Positions 22,771 through 35,328 of a stretch of 64,000 nucleotides of DNA are shown here, piece after piece; position 1 is the first letter of the stretch, and each line of letters starts with the position of its first letter. This DNA comes from Aquanectria penicillioides (Eukaryota > Ascomycota > Sordariomycetes > Hypocreales > Nectriaceae). The notes beneath the pieces were generated by a model, which was not told where the DNA came from, did no database searches, and saw nothing but the letters and a program-made list of their open reading frames with translations. The position numbers were made by a program, and so were the translations under genes. The stretch covers positions 1 to 64,000 of the forward strand of contig PYIU01000006.1 in NCBI GenBank assembly GCA_003415625.1, read 5' to 3'.

Positions 22771-25019
22771 CAATTAAGATTCTTAAGGGAGAATCTATTG
22801 CTAAAGAACTTTTTAATAATGCTACTACTAAACTTAAAAGGGTAGTAGTATATATATTTATTTAAATCCATTAAGTATTTAATAGACTTTATTTACTTTA
22901 TAAAAGTAAATAGAAGGATTTAAGCTATATATATTAAAACTATACTAATAGGGTTAATTTTCAATAAGTTTTTTTTATTAATAGATTCCTTTATTATAAT
23001 AGAAATAAATATAAGCTTAAAATAATAAGCAATAATAGACTTTACTATCTATTAATAATACCTATTTAAAATAGCGCTAATAATTTTCTTAGGGCTTAGC
23101 ATTAATTAGTTTAGTATATATAGCTTTCTTAAGTCTATAAAAGCAATTAATTAATAGTATAGTATAATAAACTAAATTTAAGTATTATTTTTATTATTAT
23201 TTATATTCTTTCTCTTTTTAATTTTAGTATTGCAAATTTACTAGACTTAATTATTATTATTAATAAGTAATTTACAAGCAATTATTAATAAGAATTTACT
23301 ATAAAGGAGCTAAAGACTAAGCTAAATAATATTAAAAACTAAAAAGACAATTAGAATCTTTTGCATAAATATAGTAGAATTAAAATAGGAATAAATAGTT
23401 AAAATCTTATATTTAGGTATAGTAAAATTAAAGATATAGGCAAGCATAAGATTCTAAAATTAAGAGATATACTTACTAACTATATTAGTAAAGGATGCTA
23501 TAATAGTAACTTTAAAAAAGTTATTATAATAAGCTAAAATGCTAAGATTTATAATAGTAACTATCTATTTAAACTAAATAAGGATATCCTTAAGGTATTT
23601 AATTTCCTTCTATTAGTTATACTATATAAGCTTTATATCTTTATTAACTTCTTGCTATAAGGGACACTTAACTTAAAGGTAGTTAAACTTAAATTTAAAG
23701 TGCCACTTTAGGGTACTATAGCTATACTTAATAGCAACTATTTATTTAGCACTAATAAAGCCTAAAGTTAGGATTAAGGCGCTATTCTTAGCCCTAATAT
23801 ATCTTTAAGGGGCAATTATTGTATATTGCTTTTTAGTCTAATAAGACTTAGCTGTAGGGTCCTTTTTTAGGCCCTTTTTTAGGCCCTTTATTTAGTTTAA
23901 CTTATACTTAAACTTATATTTTAATTGCAGCTCCTTAAAAGCTGAGTTAATTTATTTTTTAGTTGTCTTTTTATTTTTACTATTACTATTTATTTCCTTT
24001 TTTATTGCAGTATTTACTGCTTTAGTACTTTTTTAAGGGGCATTGGCTTAATATATTAGAAACTAGTTTATTAGTAGAAGAGGTAAATAATTTACTAAAG
24101 CATAAAGAATGCTTTAGGATTGTATTCTTGCCTTTTATATAAGGCTTGGGTTTTTTCTTGCCTTAGCTATATACATTAAAGTTCCCTATAATTCCAATAA
24201 TCTATAAAAGAAATTAATAGAAGCAAAATAAAAAATGCAAAGAATAGAAATTTTATATATAGGCGCATATAATATTAATGCGCAAAAGCATAAGAAAACA
24301 ATAAAAAAAATAAATTATACTTAAGTGCATATATATAAATAATGCAGGCAAGCATAAAAAAACAATATATATTTAATATAAGCTAAAGGTAGTATAGAGA
24401 TAAATATATACTAGCAATATAAAGGGAAAGGTAAATAGATATATTTAATTAATTTAATTAATAGAACTAATAGAACTAAAGTAACCCTAAAACTTAATAA
24501 GGCAAAGCCCCTACTAAAGTCTTAATTAATAATTAAATAAATTTATAATAATAGAGCAAAATAAATAACTAAAGAATAAATCTTATAAATGCATATAGCA
24601 ATAAGTAGCAGTAAGAGCATAAAAGGAGAAAAAGTAAAAAAAGGTTTAAGTTTAAAAATCCAAAAAGGAGTGGATTAAATAGAAAAAGTAATTAATTATT
24701 AAGACCTAATATAACAATATATACTAAGCTTTAATAGAACTAATGCTATAATTATATAATCTATATTCTTTAAAGTAATATTCTTAATATATCTATTTAA
24801 TAGATTATTATTGCAAAATATTCTATTAACTATTATAAAACTATACTTTTATATTAAGTAAAAGGGTTTAATTAATTAAGGACTTATAAATAAAAGGTAT
24901 ATTAAACTTTACCTAATTTATATAATAATAGAAGTTCTAACAATTTCCCAATCTATATAAAGTTATATTGCACTCCTAATAATAGTATTATAATTACTTT
25001 AGTCTTTAGCTGCCTTTAT
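22771..25019. other. RIP-saturated sequence without a confident gene
   Basis: Very A+T-rich DNA. A minus-strand Lys-rich readable stretch lies at about 23770-24050. Plus-strand readings near 23290-23650 are also possible, so the coding strand is undecided. No repeat family, RNA or motif was identified. Confidence 0.4.
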
Positions 25020-25447
25020 TGCTGCTTATTAACCTTAATGGCTGTTAATTAACTTTAGTAGCTATTAATTAATTAACCTTAATATCTATTAATTAACCTT
25101 AATAGCTATTAATTAATTAATCTTAGCAGCTTAATTTTAATAGCTGTTAATTAACTTTAATAGCTATTAATTAACTGACCTTAATAGCTGCTAATTGACC
25201 TTAATAGCTATTAATTAACTAACCTTAATATCTACTAATTAACCTTAACGGCTGCTAATTAACTAACCTTAGCAGCTTAACCTTAATAGCTACTAATTAA
25301 CTAATTTTAATAGCTATTAATTAACCTTAATAGCTGCTAATTAACCTTAATAGCTGTTAATTAACCTTAATGGCTATTAATTAACTAATCTTAATATCTA
25401 TTAATTAACTTTAGTATTTATTAATTAACCTTAATGGCTATTGCAGC
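25020..25447. repeat. 20/24-bp minisatellite with TTAATTAA cores
   Basis: Tandem copies of ttaatagctgctaattaacc (20 bp) alternate with a 24-bp form that adds taac or taat, about 19 units in all. Units vary by single transitions (agctg/agcta, aatagc/aatatc). Each unit carries an inverted-repeat TTAATTAA-type centre. No coding capacity. Confidence 0.85.
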
Positions 25448-25902
25448 TACCCCTCTTTAAATTGTATTCTTTAGTAAGCCTTATAAGCTATTAGATTCTT
25501 ATATTTTAACTTAATTATATAGTAAAATAGGTATAAATTTATCTTTAGTTTAAAATCTCTATTTTAACTAATTAATAGGCTATTACTCTATAGCAATATT
25601 ATTTATAAGGCGCTATAGCTAGTTAGCTTACTATTAGTTTGGCTTTTACTATAGCTGCCCTTTTTGCAGTAAAATAAAGCTATTAATTAAGGCTATTTCT
25701 AGCAAAAAGTCCTAAGCTATAGCCTTTTAGCTGCCTTTAGAAATATAGCAATTAGGGCCCTAACTAACTTATATTTAATTACTTAATTAATAGCATTTAT
25801 ATTATTATTATAAAAAGTAGTAATTAATAGAATAGAAATCTCTTTAATAGTTATAGCACTAAAAAAACATTAAATTAGCTATATAAATAGTTAATTTATT
25901 AT

Positions 25903-26090
25903 TATTAAACCTAAGGTATTATATATATAGAAAATATTAATATATACTTTAGATTATAGAAATAAAGGTTAAAATAATTAAATAAAAGTTATATAAATAT
26001 AATATAGCTCTATTAGGTTTAGTGCAGCCTAACCCCTCTTTTAGAGCCTAAGCAATAAAGTAAGGCTAAAAGGGATAAAGGAGCAATAAA
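25903..26090 (+). repeat. Truncated or diverged solo Copia LTR
   Basis: This stretch matches the first about 190 bp of the 228-bp Copia LTR at 52144 and 58674: it starts tattaaacctaaggtat and includes cccctcttttagagcctaag. It then diverges before the LTR end. No internal Copia sequence adjoins it and no duplication is evident, so it is a degraded solo LTR or a relative. Confidence 0.75.
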
Positions 26091-26099
26091 AAATAAAAT

Positions 26100-26527
26100 A
26101 TAATAATAGTATAGTAGCAGCTAATCAATAGGTTATATATAGATATATAATACTTTAGTAATTGCAATAATTGCAATTACTACTAAATCTTTTATTATAG
26201 TAATAATTAGTCTATTATATAAGCTAGTATATTATCTATCTTTATTATATATTATATATAGATATATAATACTTTAGTAATTGCAGCAATTATAATTACT
26301 GCTAGATCTTTTGCTATAATAGCAACTAGTCTATTATATAAGCCAATATATTACCTATCTTTATTATAGTAATAATATAATAATAGTGCAGCAGCAGTTA
26401 ATCAATGCATTATATATAGATATATAATACTTTAGTAATTATAATAATTATAATTACTATTAGATCTTTTGCTATAATAATAATTAATCTATTATATAAG
26501 CTAGTATATTACTTATCTTTATTATAA
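26100..26527. repeat. Three-unit complex tandem repeat with inner palindrome
   Basis: Three copies of a module start at about 26131, 26248 and 26409 (tatatatagatatataatac, then agtaattgcaattactac-like sequence, then ctattatataagctagtata). A leader (aataatagtatagtagcagc) precedes the first and third copies. Inside each module lies an imperfect palindrome centred on an agtaatt/aattact pair. No coding frame. Confidence 0.75.
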
Positions 26528-26567
26528 ATAATCTATTAATTGCAAGCATAAGAATATTACTATAGTA

Positions 26568-26579
26568 GTCTCTTTCTAT

Positions 26580-26660
<81 letters not shown>

Positions 26661-26664
26661 TTTT

Positions 26665-26695
<31 letters not shown>

Positions 26696-26697
26696 TA
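26568..26697. repeat. CT microsatellite
   Basis: A nearly pure pyrimidine tract of CT dinucleotides with TTT and CCC interruptions, about 130 bp. The complementary strand is a GA purine tract. It contains no CpA or TpG, the preferred RIP target, which may be why it looks intact. Confidence 0.95.
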
Positions 26698-26703
26698 CCT
26701 TCT

Positions 26704-26806
26704 TTTAAATCTTAATACTATAAATTGCAAATCTTCTATAGATCTATTATAGATCTTAATACTATAAATCGCAAATCTTCTATAGATCTACTATAGATTT
26801 TAATAC
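26704..26806. repeat. 44-bp minisatellite, left fragment
   Basis: About 2.3 units of the 44-bp repeat (aatactgcaaattgcaaatc, then ttctatagatctactatagatctt). The array is interrupted by Gypsy copy 2 and continues at 39217. The last five bases, aatac (26802-26806), are one copy of the target duplication. Confidence 0.9.
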
Positions 26807-27188
26807 TATATTAGTGGATAGGGACACTGGCCAAAACACACACCCTACCTAAAAGGGTATAGGGTAAGCAGGTTTAGTTAAAGACTAAACAGCCTTTTTA
26901 AGTAGCTGCAAATAACTTAAAAGAGTATTAAAGCATCTAATCGAATGCTTTAAAGTATCCCTTAAAGAAAAAAAAGAAAGAAAATAAGGCAAAAAGTTAT
27001 AAATAAAGTAATATTATAAAGGGCTGCACTAAAACTTTAATAGGGTCTAAATGTAAGGAATTTAGAATTTTAAAAATAAAAATTAATTAAAGAAAACTGC
27101 CTAATTATTTCCTATATCTTTAAGGTCCCTTTTATTTTCCTAATCAATCTAATAATAGATTGATCTATATTACCTTAGACCTTAACTT
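26807..27188 (-). repeat. 3' LTR of Gypsy copy 2
   Basis: 382 bp, reading tattagtggatagggacac at its outer end. It is the reverse complement of the copy 1 LTR with RIP-type changes. The internal side keeps the purine tract complement (atccctcttt). Confidence 0.94.
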
Positions 27189-27301
27189 ATCCCTCTTTAA
27201 TGCCTTAATGCTTGCCTTTAAGCGGACTAAAGGCATAATATAAAAGGAAAACTTTAAGCTTAATCTATTTAAATATAAAGAAAATCTTAAAGAAAGCATT
27301 T

Positions 27302-29650
27302 AATTAAATGCTTTATACCTATAATCTATTATTTAACTTACTATTATCTCTCTCTATAATTTATTTTACTTTTAATACCTAACCTCCCTATTTTAACTTT
27401 ACTATTACCTTTTTCTATAATATAATTCCTAATTGCAATATTAATTAATATAAAATTAATAAATAAAAATTAAAGGTTTAAATAGCTTATAAATAGCAAT
27501 TATAATTTTATTCTATTAGTTTATTAAAATTAACCCTTTTAATATATAAAAGATCTAGCTCTTTATCTAAAGGAGTTTAAGAATAGTCTATTAATTAATT
27601 TAAGGTAAATTTATTTATTTAATTCTAGCAATTATCTTTCTTTTAATAGGGGCAATATAGTTTAGATTATAATTACCTTATTAAGTTTAAATAGCAATAT
27701 TAATAATATTTCTAACTATAGTATTAGCAATTATAGTATAATTTCTTTTTTTGCTATATATTTAGCTAATTAAGGAACTAATAAAGGCAGTATAAAGTGC
27801 TTATAAAAACTCTATTTATTATTTTTAATAGTAAGTAAATTTAAATCTATTTAATTAAATTGCTATAAAATGGCTAATTTAAATAAAGGTACCTATTAAA
27901 TTAATTAAATTAACTTAATTACTTGCCTTTTGCCTAAAGAGTTAATAAATATTTAATTAAATGCATTAAAATAAATAGGTATATTTTAATTAATTTAAAT
28001 TTCTTTTCTAAATGCACTTAATTAAATAGTGCTTATATAAATTAATAAGCTAATAGGCAACTTATATAAGGGCTAGGCAGGTTTAATTATTAGTTTAAGC
28101 TTAATAGTAAGTTTAAAGGCAGAAGTCTTAAACTTAAGGCATAAACTATAAAGGCAAGTTGCTCTAATGCTTTAACTTTAGCAGTCTAAAGCTTATTTAA
28201 AACCTTCTTTTTTATTATTACTTAAGGTAATAATAACTTTAGTAAACTTATTAATTTTAATAGGAAATCTATCTATTATTTAATACTTATAGGTTTAATA
28301 GCATTTAATTAAATTATTAGCTAAAAAATAATAAGGCAGTTAAGGGCTTAATAGTAAAGGTAGACTTATTTAATAGCTATTGCCTTAAGGATTAAGCAGC
28401 TTTAGGATAATTTAATATTTATTTTTAGGAGTTTAATAATTAACTTTCTTTTAATTTATTGTATAATAATCTTTTAAATTAATATAAAGCTATTAAATAT
28501 TAAAGAAACTATTTTAAAATCTTAAAATATAGATAGATTTTTAGGTTTTAGTAAGTTCTATAAGCTTATATTAATTAAAGAACTTTCTATTAGCAATATT
28601 AAGTTTATTAAGGATAATAGTATTAATAAAGTTTTATATTTAATTAATATTTAAAGTAATTAATTAAGTACTTTTCCTTTATTTATGCTTAATAAGAACT
28701 TAATTATAGTATATTAATGCTAAAAGGGGATTATTAATAGCATTATACCTACTATTAAAGATTAAGGGCTAGATTATAAAGCATTTAATAATTAAAGTTT
28801 TAATAAATCTAACTATTTTATAAATATTAAAGAAAAGAAAAAAAGCACCTAAAAAGCTATATTTTTAATTTTTAGCTTACTTAATAATAAATATAATAAA
28901 AACTAAAAAATTATAGGGCAGCCCTATTTTAATTATAATCTCCCTTTATACTATAGTAAGTATAATAGCTTATTTATTTTAAAGGATATTAATAGTATTA
29001 TAAATAATTAAATGCTTTAGCTATTTATCCTAAATAAAGAAGCTTTAATAAATAGCATTAATAAAGTAAGTAAAGCTAATTAATAGCCTTTTATTATATA
29101 TTGCTTATTAAAACTCTATAGGCATAAAACTAATTAAATATTTAGTCTTTTTAATATTTATTCCTTTTGGTAAAAGCTTATAAAAAAAGCTCTTTTGCTT
29201 CTATTTATTCTTCTTAACCTTAATGCTTATAATTAAAAGATTAATTTAGCAAATTATAAAAATATTAATAAGTCTATAGGTAAGAATAGTAAAAAGAGCT
29301 TAAATACTAAAGTTTAAGGCTATTTCCTTTTTCTATAGGTTTTTAAATAAGTTCTATAGATCTTAATAATAGAATATTTAGGCTTAATAAAAGTTAAAAG
29401 GGAAGTCTTTAAAGCAATTAATATTAGCAAGCTAAAAATCCAAATTGCTTTTATTACCTAAAATAGGCCAAGTTTTTAACTTATTAAACTAATAATCCTA
29501 ATTTATTTAAAGGTAAAATAGTATAAATTATCTATTAAGCAATTAATTAAATGTTTTAATAGTATTTTCTTTACTAAAAGAAAAGAAATCTTTAATCCTA
29601 TTTTTATTTTAAATAACTCCTTTAGCTATATAGAAGTCTTTATTTAGCAT
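27302..29650 (-). pseudogene. Sense extra gene of Gypsy copy 2, heavily RIP-mutated
   Basis: This is the collinear counterpart of 11783-14130. The start ATG is kept at 29648-29650 (minus strand). Nearly every segment readable in copy 1 can be aligned, but more stops are present. Length is conserved, supporting a gene that belonged to the family rather than an insertion in one copy. Function unknown. Confidence 0.5.
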
Positions 29651-29991
29651 TAAAAATTGCACCTTTAAAATAGTTGCACTTAAAATTGCTTTTTTTAGCC
29701 CTATTATAAAATAGAATAAAGGTTAATAAAGGGTTTAAAAGCTTATAATTAAATGCTTATAACTTAAAAGATAAAGATTATTAGTATTTTATAGGTATTA
29801 TAAATAAAGTTAAAGTAATATAACTTATTATAAAATTATTAAAAGAAAGGAAAGAGTTATAGGCATAAAGTAAATTAATATAATTTAAGTGCCTTTATTT
29901 TTAATTTAGTATTATTTAAGTAAATTACTATTCTAATATTTATATATATATAAATACTAATAAGTTTCTTAAAATAATATACTTTTTAATA

Positions 29992-31262
29992 TTTAATAAG
30001 AATTTTATTAGTATTTAATTTCTACCTTAAATCTTAAGGGTTAATTTCCTATTTATTATAAAAGTATTATATTAGCCCCCCTTTCTATTCCTTTCTTTTT
30101 AGCTTATTATTTTTTATTTCCTTAATTCTTTTATACCTTTAGTTATTATTGCAATTTTTATTTTTTATTTTATAATAGCTTTATATTGCAATAAGCTTAA
30201 GTCTTTTGCTTTTATACCTTATAATTATCTCTTTAATATATGCAATCTTACTATTAGCTATATTTAGGCTTTTAAATTCTTTTATTAATACTTTATTTAT
30301 TAGTATACTTATAATAGTTTTTTCTATAAGGCTTTAACTAATGCTATTAGTACTGCTATTAAATAATTAATAAATATCTCTTTTTATATTGCTTTTTAAT
30401 TATTATTTTTATTTAGTAATTAATTAAATACTTTTAGATTTAGTAATACTTTAATATTTAGATTTATAGCTTTTAAGCTCTTAATTAACTTAACTAGCCT
30501 TTATATATTAAAATTGCCTTTAAAAAAGATAGTAAGTAAATTAATTGTAAACTTACTTAATAGTTTATTTTGCAGTTATTATTTTACAATTTAATACTTT
30601 ATTTTAAAGTAGATTTTCTCCTTTAGTATTAATTTTAGTTTATATATATCCCTATAAAATAGGCTTATTTAATAGAATACTTCTTAATTTAGCTGCTAAC
30701 TTGCCTTAAGTATATTAAGGCATTTATTATTGCCTTTATTAAATATATTAATCCCTTTATATATTATAGATATATTTAATTATATATTTCTATAATTTCT
30801 ATTTATAATAAATATATTCTTACTCCTTTTTATATATATATTTTAGTATTAAATTATATAAATAGCTACTATATTAATTGTATTTAGAATAATTAATCTA
30901 AATGTAAATAAAGCTTTCTTTATAAATATTAACTAAAGGGTCCTTATAAAGGCCCTTATAACTTTCCTTTAAATAGTATAAATACTATTAATAAGTCTAT
31001 TTAACTATTAACTTTTACAGTAAATTTTCTTAGGCTAATTACTTACCTATAAATTATATATAGTTTTTCTACTAGCAATATAGCTAGTAATTGTTAATTA
31101 ATTAAATAGGCATAAAAAGTATTTAATTAAAAGCATAAAGTAAATTTTAATTAATAAAAATAATAGTTTTTAGCTTATCTTTTAGTATAGATTGGCTAAA
31201 TATAGTTTTTAATTTATTAATAATAGTTTAATAGATAGAAAATAGCACTATAAAGTAATTAA
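29992..31262 (+). pseudogene. Antisense extra gene of Gypsy copy 2
   Basis: This is the counterpart of the copy 1 antisense frame (10170-11440), on the + strand here because the element is reversed. The segment around 30350-30400 aligns with the putative splice region, but the donor is altered by RIP (aataaatatc where copy 1 has gtaagtacct). Stops are dense. It adds evidence that the gene was present in the family before RIP. Confidence 0.42.
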
Positions 31263-31701
31263 TTAAGTATTTTTATACCCTTTAAGGCTATTGCTATTAT
31301 TGTATTATTTTAATAACCTTAAAACTTAATTTTTATTAAATATATTTAAATTTTTAAATTTTTTATAGATATTAATACTTTATTTCTTGCTATTTTTTAT
31401 ATATTTTTACCTATTTTTAAATGATTTTAACCCTTTTGCTATAGTTTTTAGGCATTTTTATTTTATTTTTATTGATTTTTAATATAATTTTTAAAGTTTT
31501 TAAATAGATTTTTAAGGGATTTTTAGGGATTTTTAGCATTTTTTTAGGGTTTTTAGCTAATTTTTAATTATTTTTATTTAATTTTATTTAGTTTTACTAT
31601 CCTTTTGCTTATCTTTAATTGCTTTTTATTTTGCTTTCTTACTTTATTTTAAGCGGCTTATCTTTTTTTAGTATAGTATTAGTTTTAATATCTTTACTTC
31701 T

Positions 31702-34700
31702 CCCTTTTTAACCCTTAGCACCCCTTCCCTAATAGCAATCTAGCTATTTTTAGCTTAATACTATTATTAACTATTTAATTAATTGCTTATTATATTTTAG
31801 TACTATATTTACTAATTATTACTTATCTTTAGAATTTAAACTTTAATAATTTCCTTAAGCCTAATATAAATATATATTATAGTATTATTATTTAAGCTTT
31901 TTATAGCATTTAAATTAAATTTATTCTATTTCTACTATTCTATAGACTTAATTTACATTTAATTAAATGCTTCCCCTTCTTTTCTTACCTTTAGTAATAC
32001 TTTTTAATTTATATTAAAAGTCTCTTTATTATCCTTACTTATTTACTATCTATCCTTATTCTCTATAAACTTCTTTAATTAATTACTATAAATTATACTA
32101 AAAAGCTTAACTCTATCTATAGTATTAAAAATATAACTCTTTATTTTATTAAATGCATTAGCAATTCTATAAAGGCCTAATTAATATAGCTTTATTTTTA
32201 TAATATAAAATATATCCTTTTAATTTTATATATTATACTAAAGAACTAAATTTCTAATAGTAAAAGGCTCTTTATATAGCCTATATTAATTCTTTTTAGT
32301 CTTTTTATTAGTAATTAACCTTTAGAATGCAATTACTTATTGCTTAACTTCTTTTATATCTTTTTGCTTTTGCTTTAGGATTCTAATCCTTTACTTAAAT
32401 AGGTCCTTAATAGAGATTATATTATTCTATTTAATTAAATGCTATATAGGCACTTCCACTTCTAAAAGAAGGACTAGCTCCTATTTATAAAGCAAATAAA
32501 AAGGTAATCTTCTATATAAAGTATAAATAGCTGCTCTTTTAGCTAGTAAAGCCATTAATAAGATATCTATTTATTTTCCTTTTTTTTTACCCTTTTTCTT
32601 TAGGAAACTTATTATAGTAGTATAACTACCTTTAATAAATCTATTTACTTTAGGGTTATAAGTAAAAGTATTAATAACTTCTATATTAAGGCTATTAAAA
32701 TCTTTAAGAATCCCTTTTATAATCTCTTTTCTATTATTAATAATCACTTTTTTAGCATTTTATACTAATAGTACAGTTTTCTAAGAAATTTCACAATATA
32801 ATAACTATTTAATTTTAGGATTAGCTTAGCCTTTATTTATTTATAAAGATTGTATTTAACTTTTAATATAAATTTAAATCCTTTATTAAAAGGCATATAC
32901 TATTTATTAAAATAAATCTTTATTATTAAGTAAATAGGCTTAATAGATATAAAGGCTTCTATTAATCTTTAGGGAATATATATCTAATATATTAAGCACT
33001 GCCTAATAGCTTTTATAATGCTCTTTTTTATACTTTACTAATAATACTTTCTAAAAAGAAGTGTATAAATAGCATTGCAACTATAATGCTCCCTATTAAT
33101 ATAGTATAATTTAATTAAATCCTTTTAAATATCTTCCTTCTTTATAACTAACCTTAAGTTGCCTCCTTATTCTTTAGCCCTAATCTATAAGTAGCTACCT
33201 TTTATAAAGTGTTTTTTAGCCTTTAGCTATAAGTATTAGTAATTCTATAGGATAATACTTATTAGCCTTTTTAATAAAAGTAAGTATTCCCTTAATTGCA
33301 ATAAAGGTCTACTATAATTCTTTTTTAACTCTATTAATTTATTTTTAATTTTAATAATATTAAGATAAGCATTAATAAACTCTTTAATATTACCTTTAGC
33401 CTTTTAATCTATTTAATTAAATGCTTTTAGACCTTTTCTAAATAGCCTATTAGCTATATTATTTTTATTTTTAAAAATATATTAAATAGTAAAGTTAAAT
33501 AATAGAATATAATTAATCTATTAAATAACTATTGCATTAAGGATATTACTAGCCTTACTATTAAGCTAATAGATTAAAACTTAAGAATCTATCTCTAAAA
33601 TAAAGGGCAATCTATATATATAGCTATAAAGGCATTTAATTCTATATAATATACCCTTATATTTAAGTTTAATAGCATTATACCTTTATTCTATAGAAGT
33701 CTAAAGACTAAATTTATACCTTATTAAATGTCTCTTCCCCTCTATTATCTATATTAATACTACACTTTAGCCTTCTTTACTGGCATTAGTTATAAGGATA
33801 ACCTCCTTAAATCCTTTAGAAAGGTCTAATATTACTAAAATAAAAGCAAAAGTTATTTTTTCTTTAAGAACTGCTATAGTATTAGCTTATTTCTTATCCT
33901 ATATCTATATAGTATCCTTTTTTAATAACTAAATAAAAAGTCTAGTAATTTAAGTATATCTTTTAACTTAAATTTAATAATAGCCTATAATTCCTAAAAA
34001 CACTTTAACTTACTTTAGGTTATAGCATCTTTTTTACTTATTAATTTTAATTACTTTTTCCTCTATTAGCTGCCTTCTAGCTATATTGCATAAATATTTA
34101 ATAATAACTATAGTATACTAATAGAACTTTAACTTCCTTATAGAAATTATATATTTAAATAGCTTAATATTTAAAAAAGTTTTATTTAAATTAATTAAAT
34201 GCTTTAAAATAAACCTCTATATATTAAAGAGTACCTTTTCCCTATTATATTTAATCTTTAGTCCTTTAATAGTAATATTATTTAAAAAGGCTTAATAGAC
34301 TTTTAGTAATAAATTAAAGAGAATTTTAATTATAATCCTTAAGAACTATACTATTAAATTAATTCCTTCTTACAGTAAGGTATATATTTTAAGAAGCCCT
34401 AATAGTATATTAAAAGTTATTAAATCCTAACTTTTCTCTATTAAGGAAATTTAATTATATCCTAAAAAGAAGTCTAAAAGAGTTAGGATTTTATATATTT
34501 TAAATTTAGCTAAAAATTTATTAGCTCCTAAAGGAATTAATCCATTCTATATTATATATATATTATATCTTTTAGCTAAATTAATTAAGTAAAGTCTATT
34601 ATTCTTTTTTACTACTAATATATATAGGTTCTAATAGATAGTATAAAACTCTTAAAGGATTTCTCTTTTTATTTAAGTTTTTAGTAACTTAATAATCTTC

Positions 34701-35328
34701 TTTTCTAATCCTTTAGGGATTAAAATGTTTCCTATTTACTAGACTTTATATTTAATTATCTTAATAATCTATAAAAAGGCCACTTTAGGGTTTAGTCTCC
34801 TATACTCCTTAAAATCCTAAATAAATATTGCTTCTCTATTATAGAGAATTTCTAAAAGGATACTTCTTTCTTTATTAATAAGGATCCCTTCTATTTAATT
34901 AATTACTTTCTAAAGTCTTTCTTTATATAGCCTTAATCCTTTAGCTATTTTAAAGAACTTAAGTATTAAAAGCTCTAAATATTTAAACTTCTCTTTAAGG
35001 TCTTCCTTTACTTTCTTCTATCTTTTCTCCTTTTAATATAAATCCCCTTTAGGGATAGATCTATTTAATAGAATATTATCTTTAGAATGTATTTTATTAG
35101 CTTTTTATTTATATATTATATTAATAAGTACTACCTTCTCTCTTTAGTATATAGCTAACTATAGCTTCTCTTTTACCTTTATTACCTTTATATAGTTAAT
35201 CTTTAATTAATTTCTAACTATTAATTAAATTACTACTTTTACTAATGCTTTATTTAACTATTTAATTAATTACTTATTATTATTTTCTTTTAGACCCTAT
35301 AATTCTATTGGTCTAAAAGAACTTTAGA
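31702..35328 (-). pseudogene. pol: Decayed pol of Gypsy copy 2
   Basis: Collinear with 6104-9730 of copy 1. The RT box near 34276-34290 reads FLNN on the minus strand, as in the other copies. The integrase core lies at about 32480-32895, with the methionine of the GMLKR-equivalent at 32756-32758. Dense stops leave no long ORF. Confidence 0.85.
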
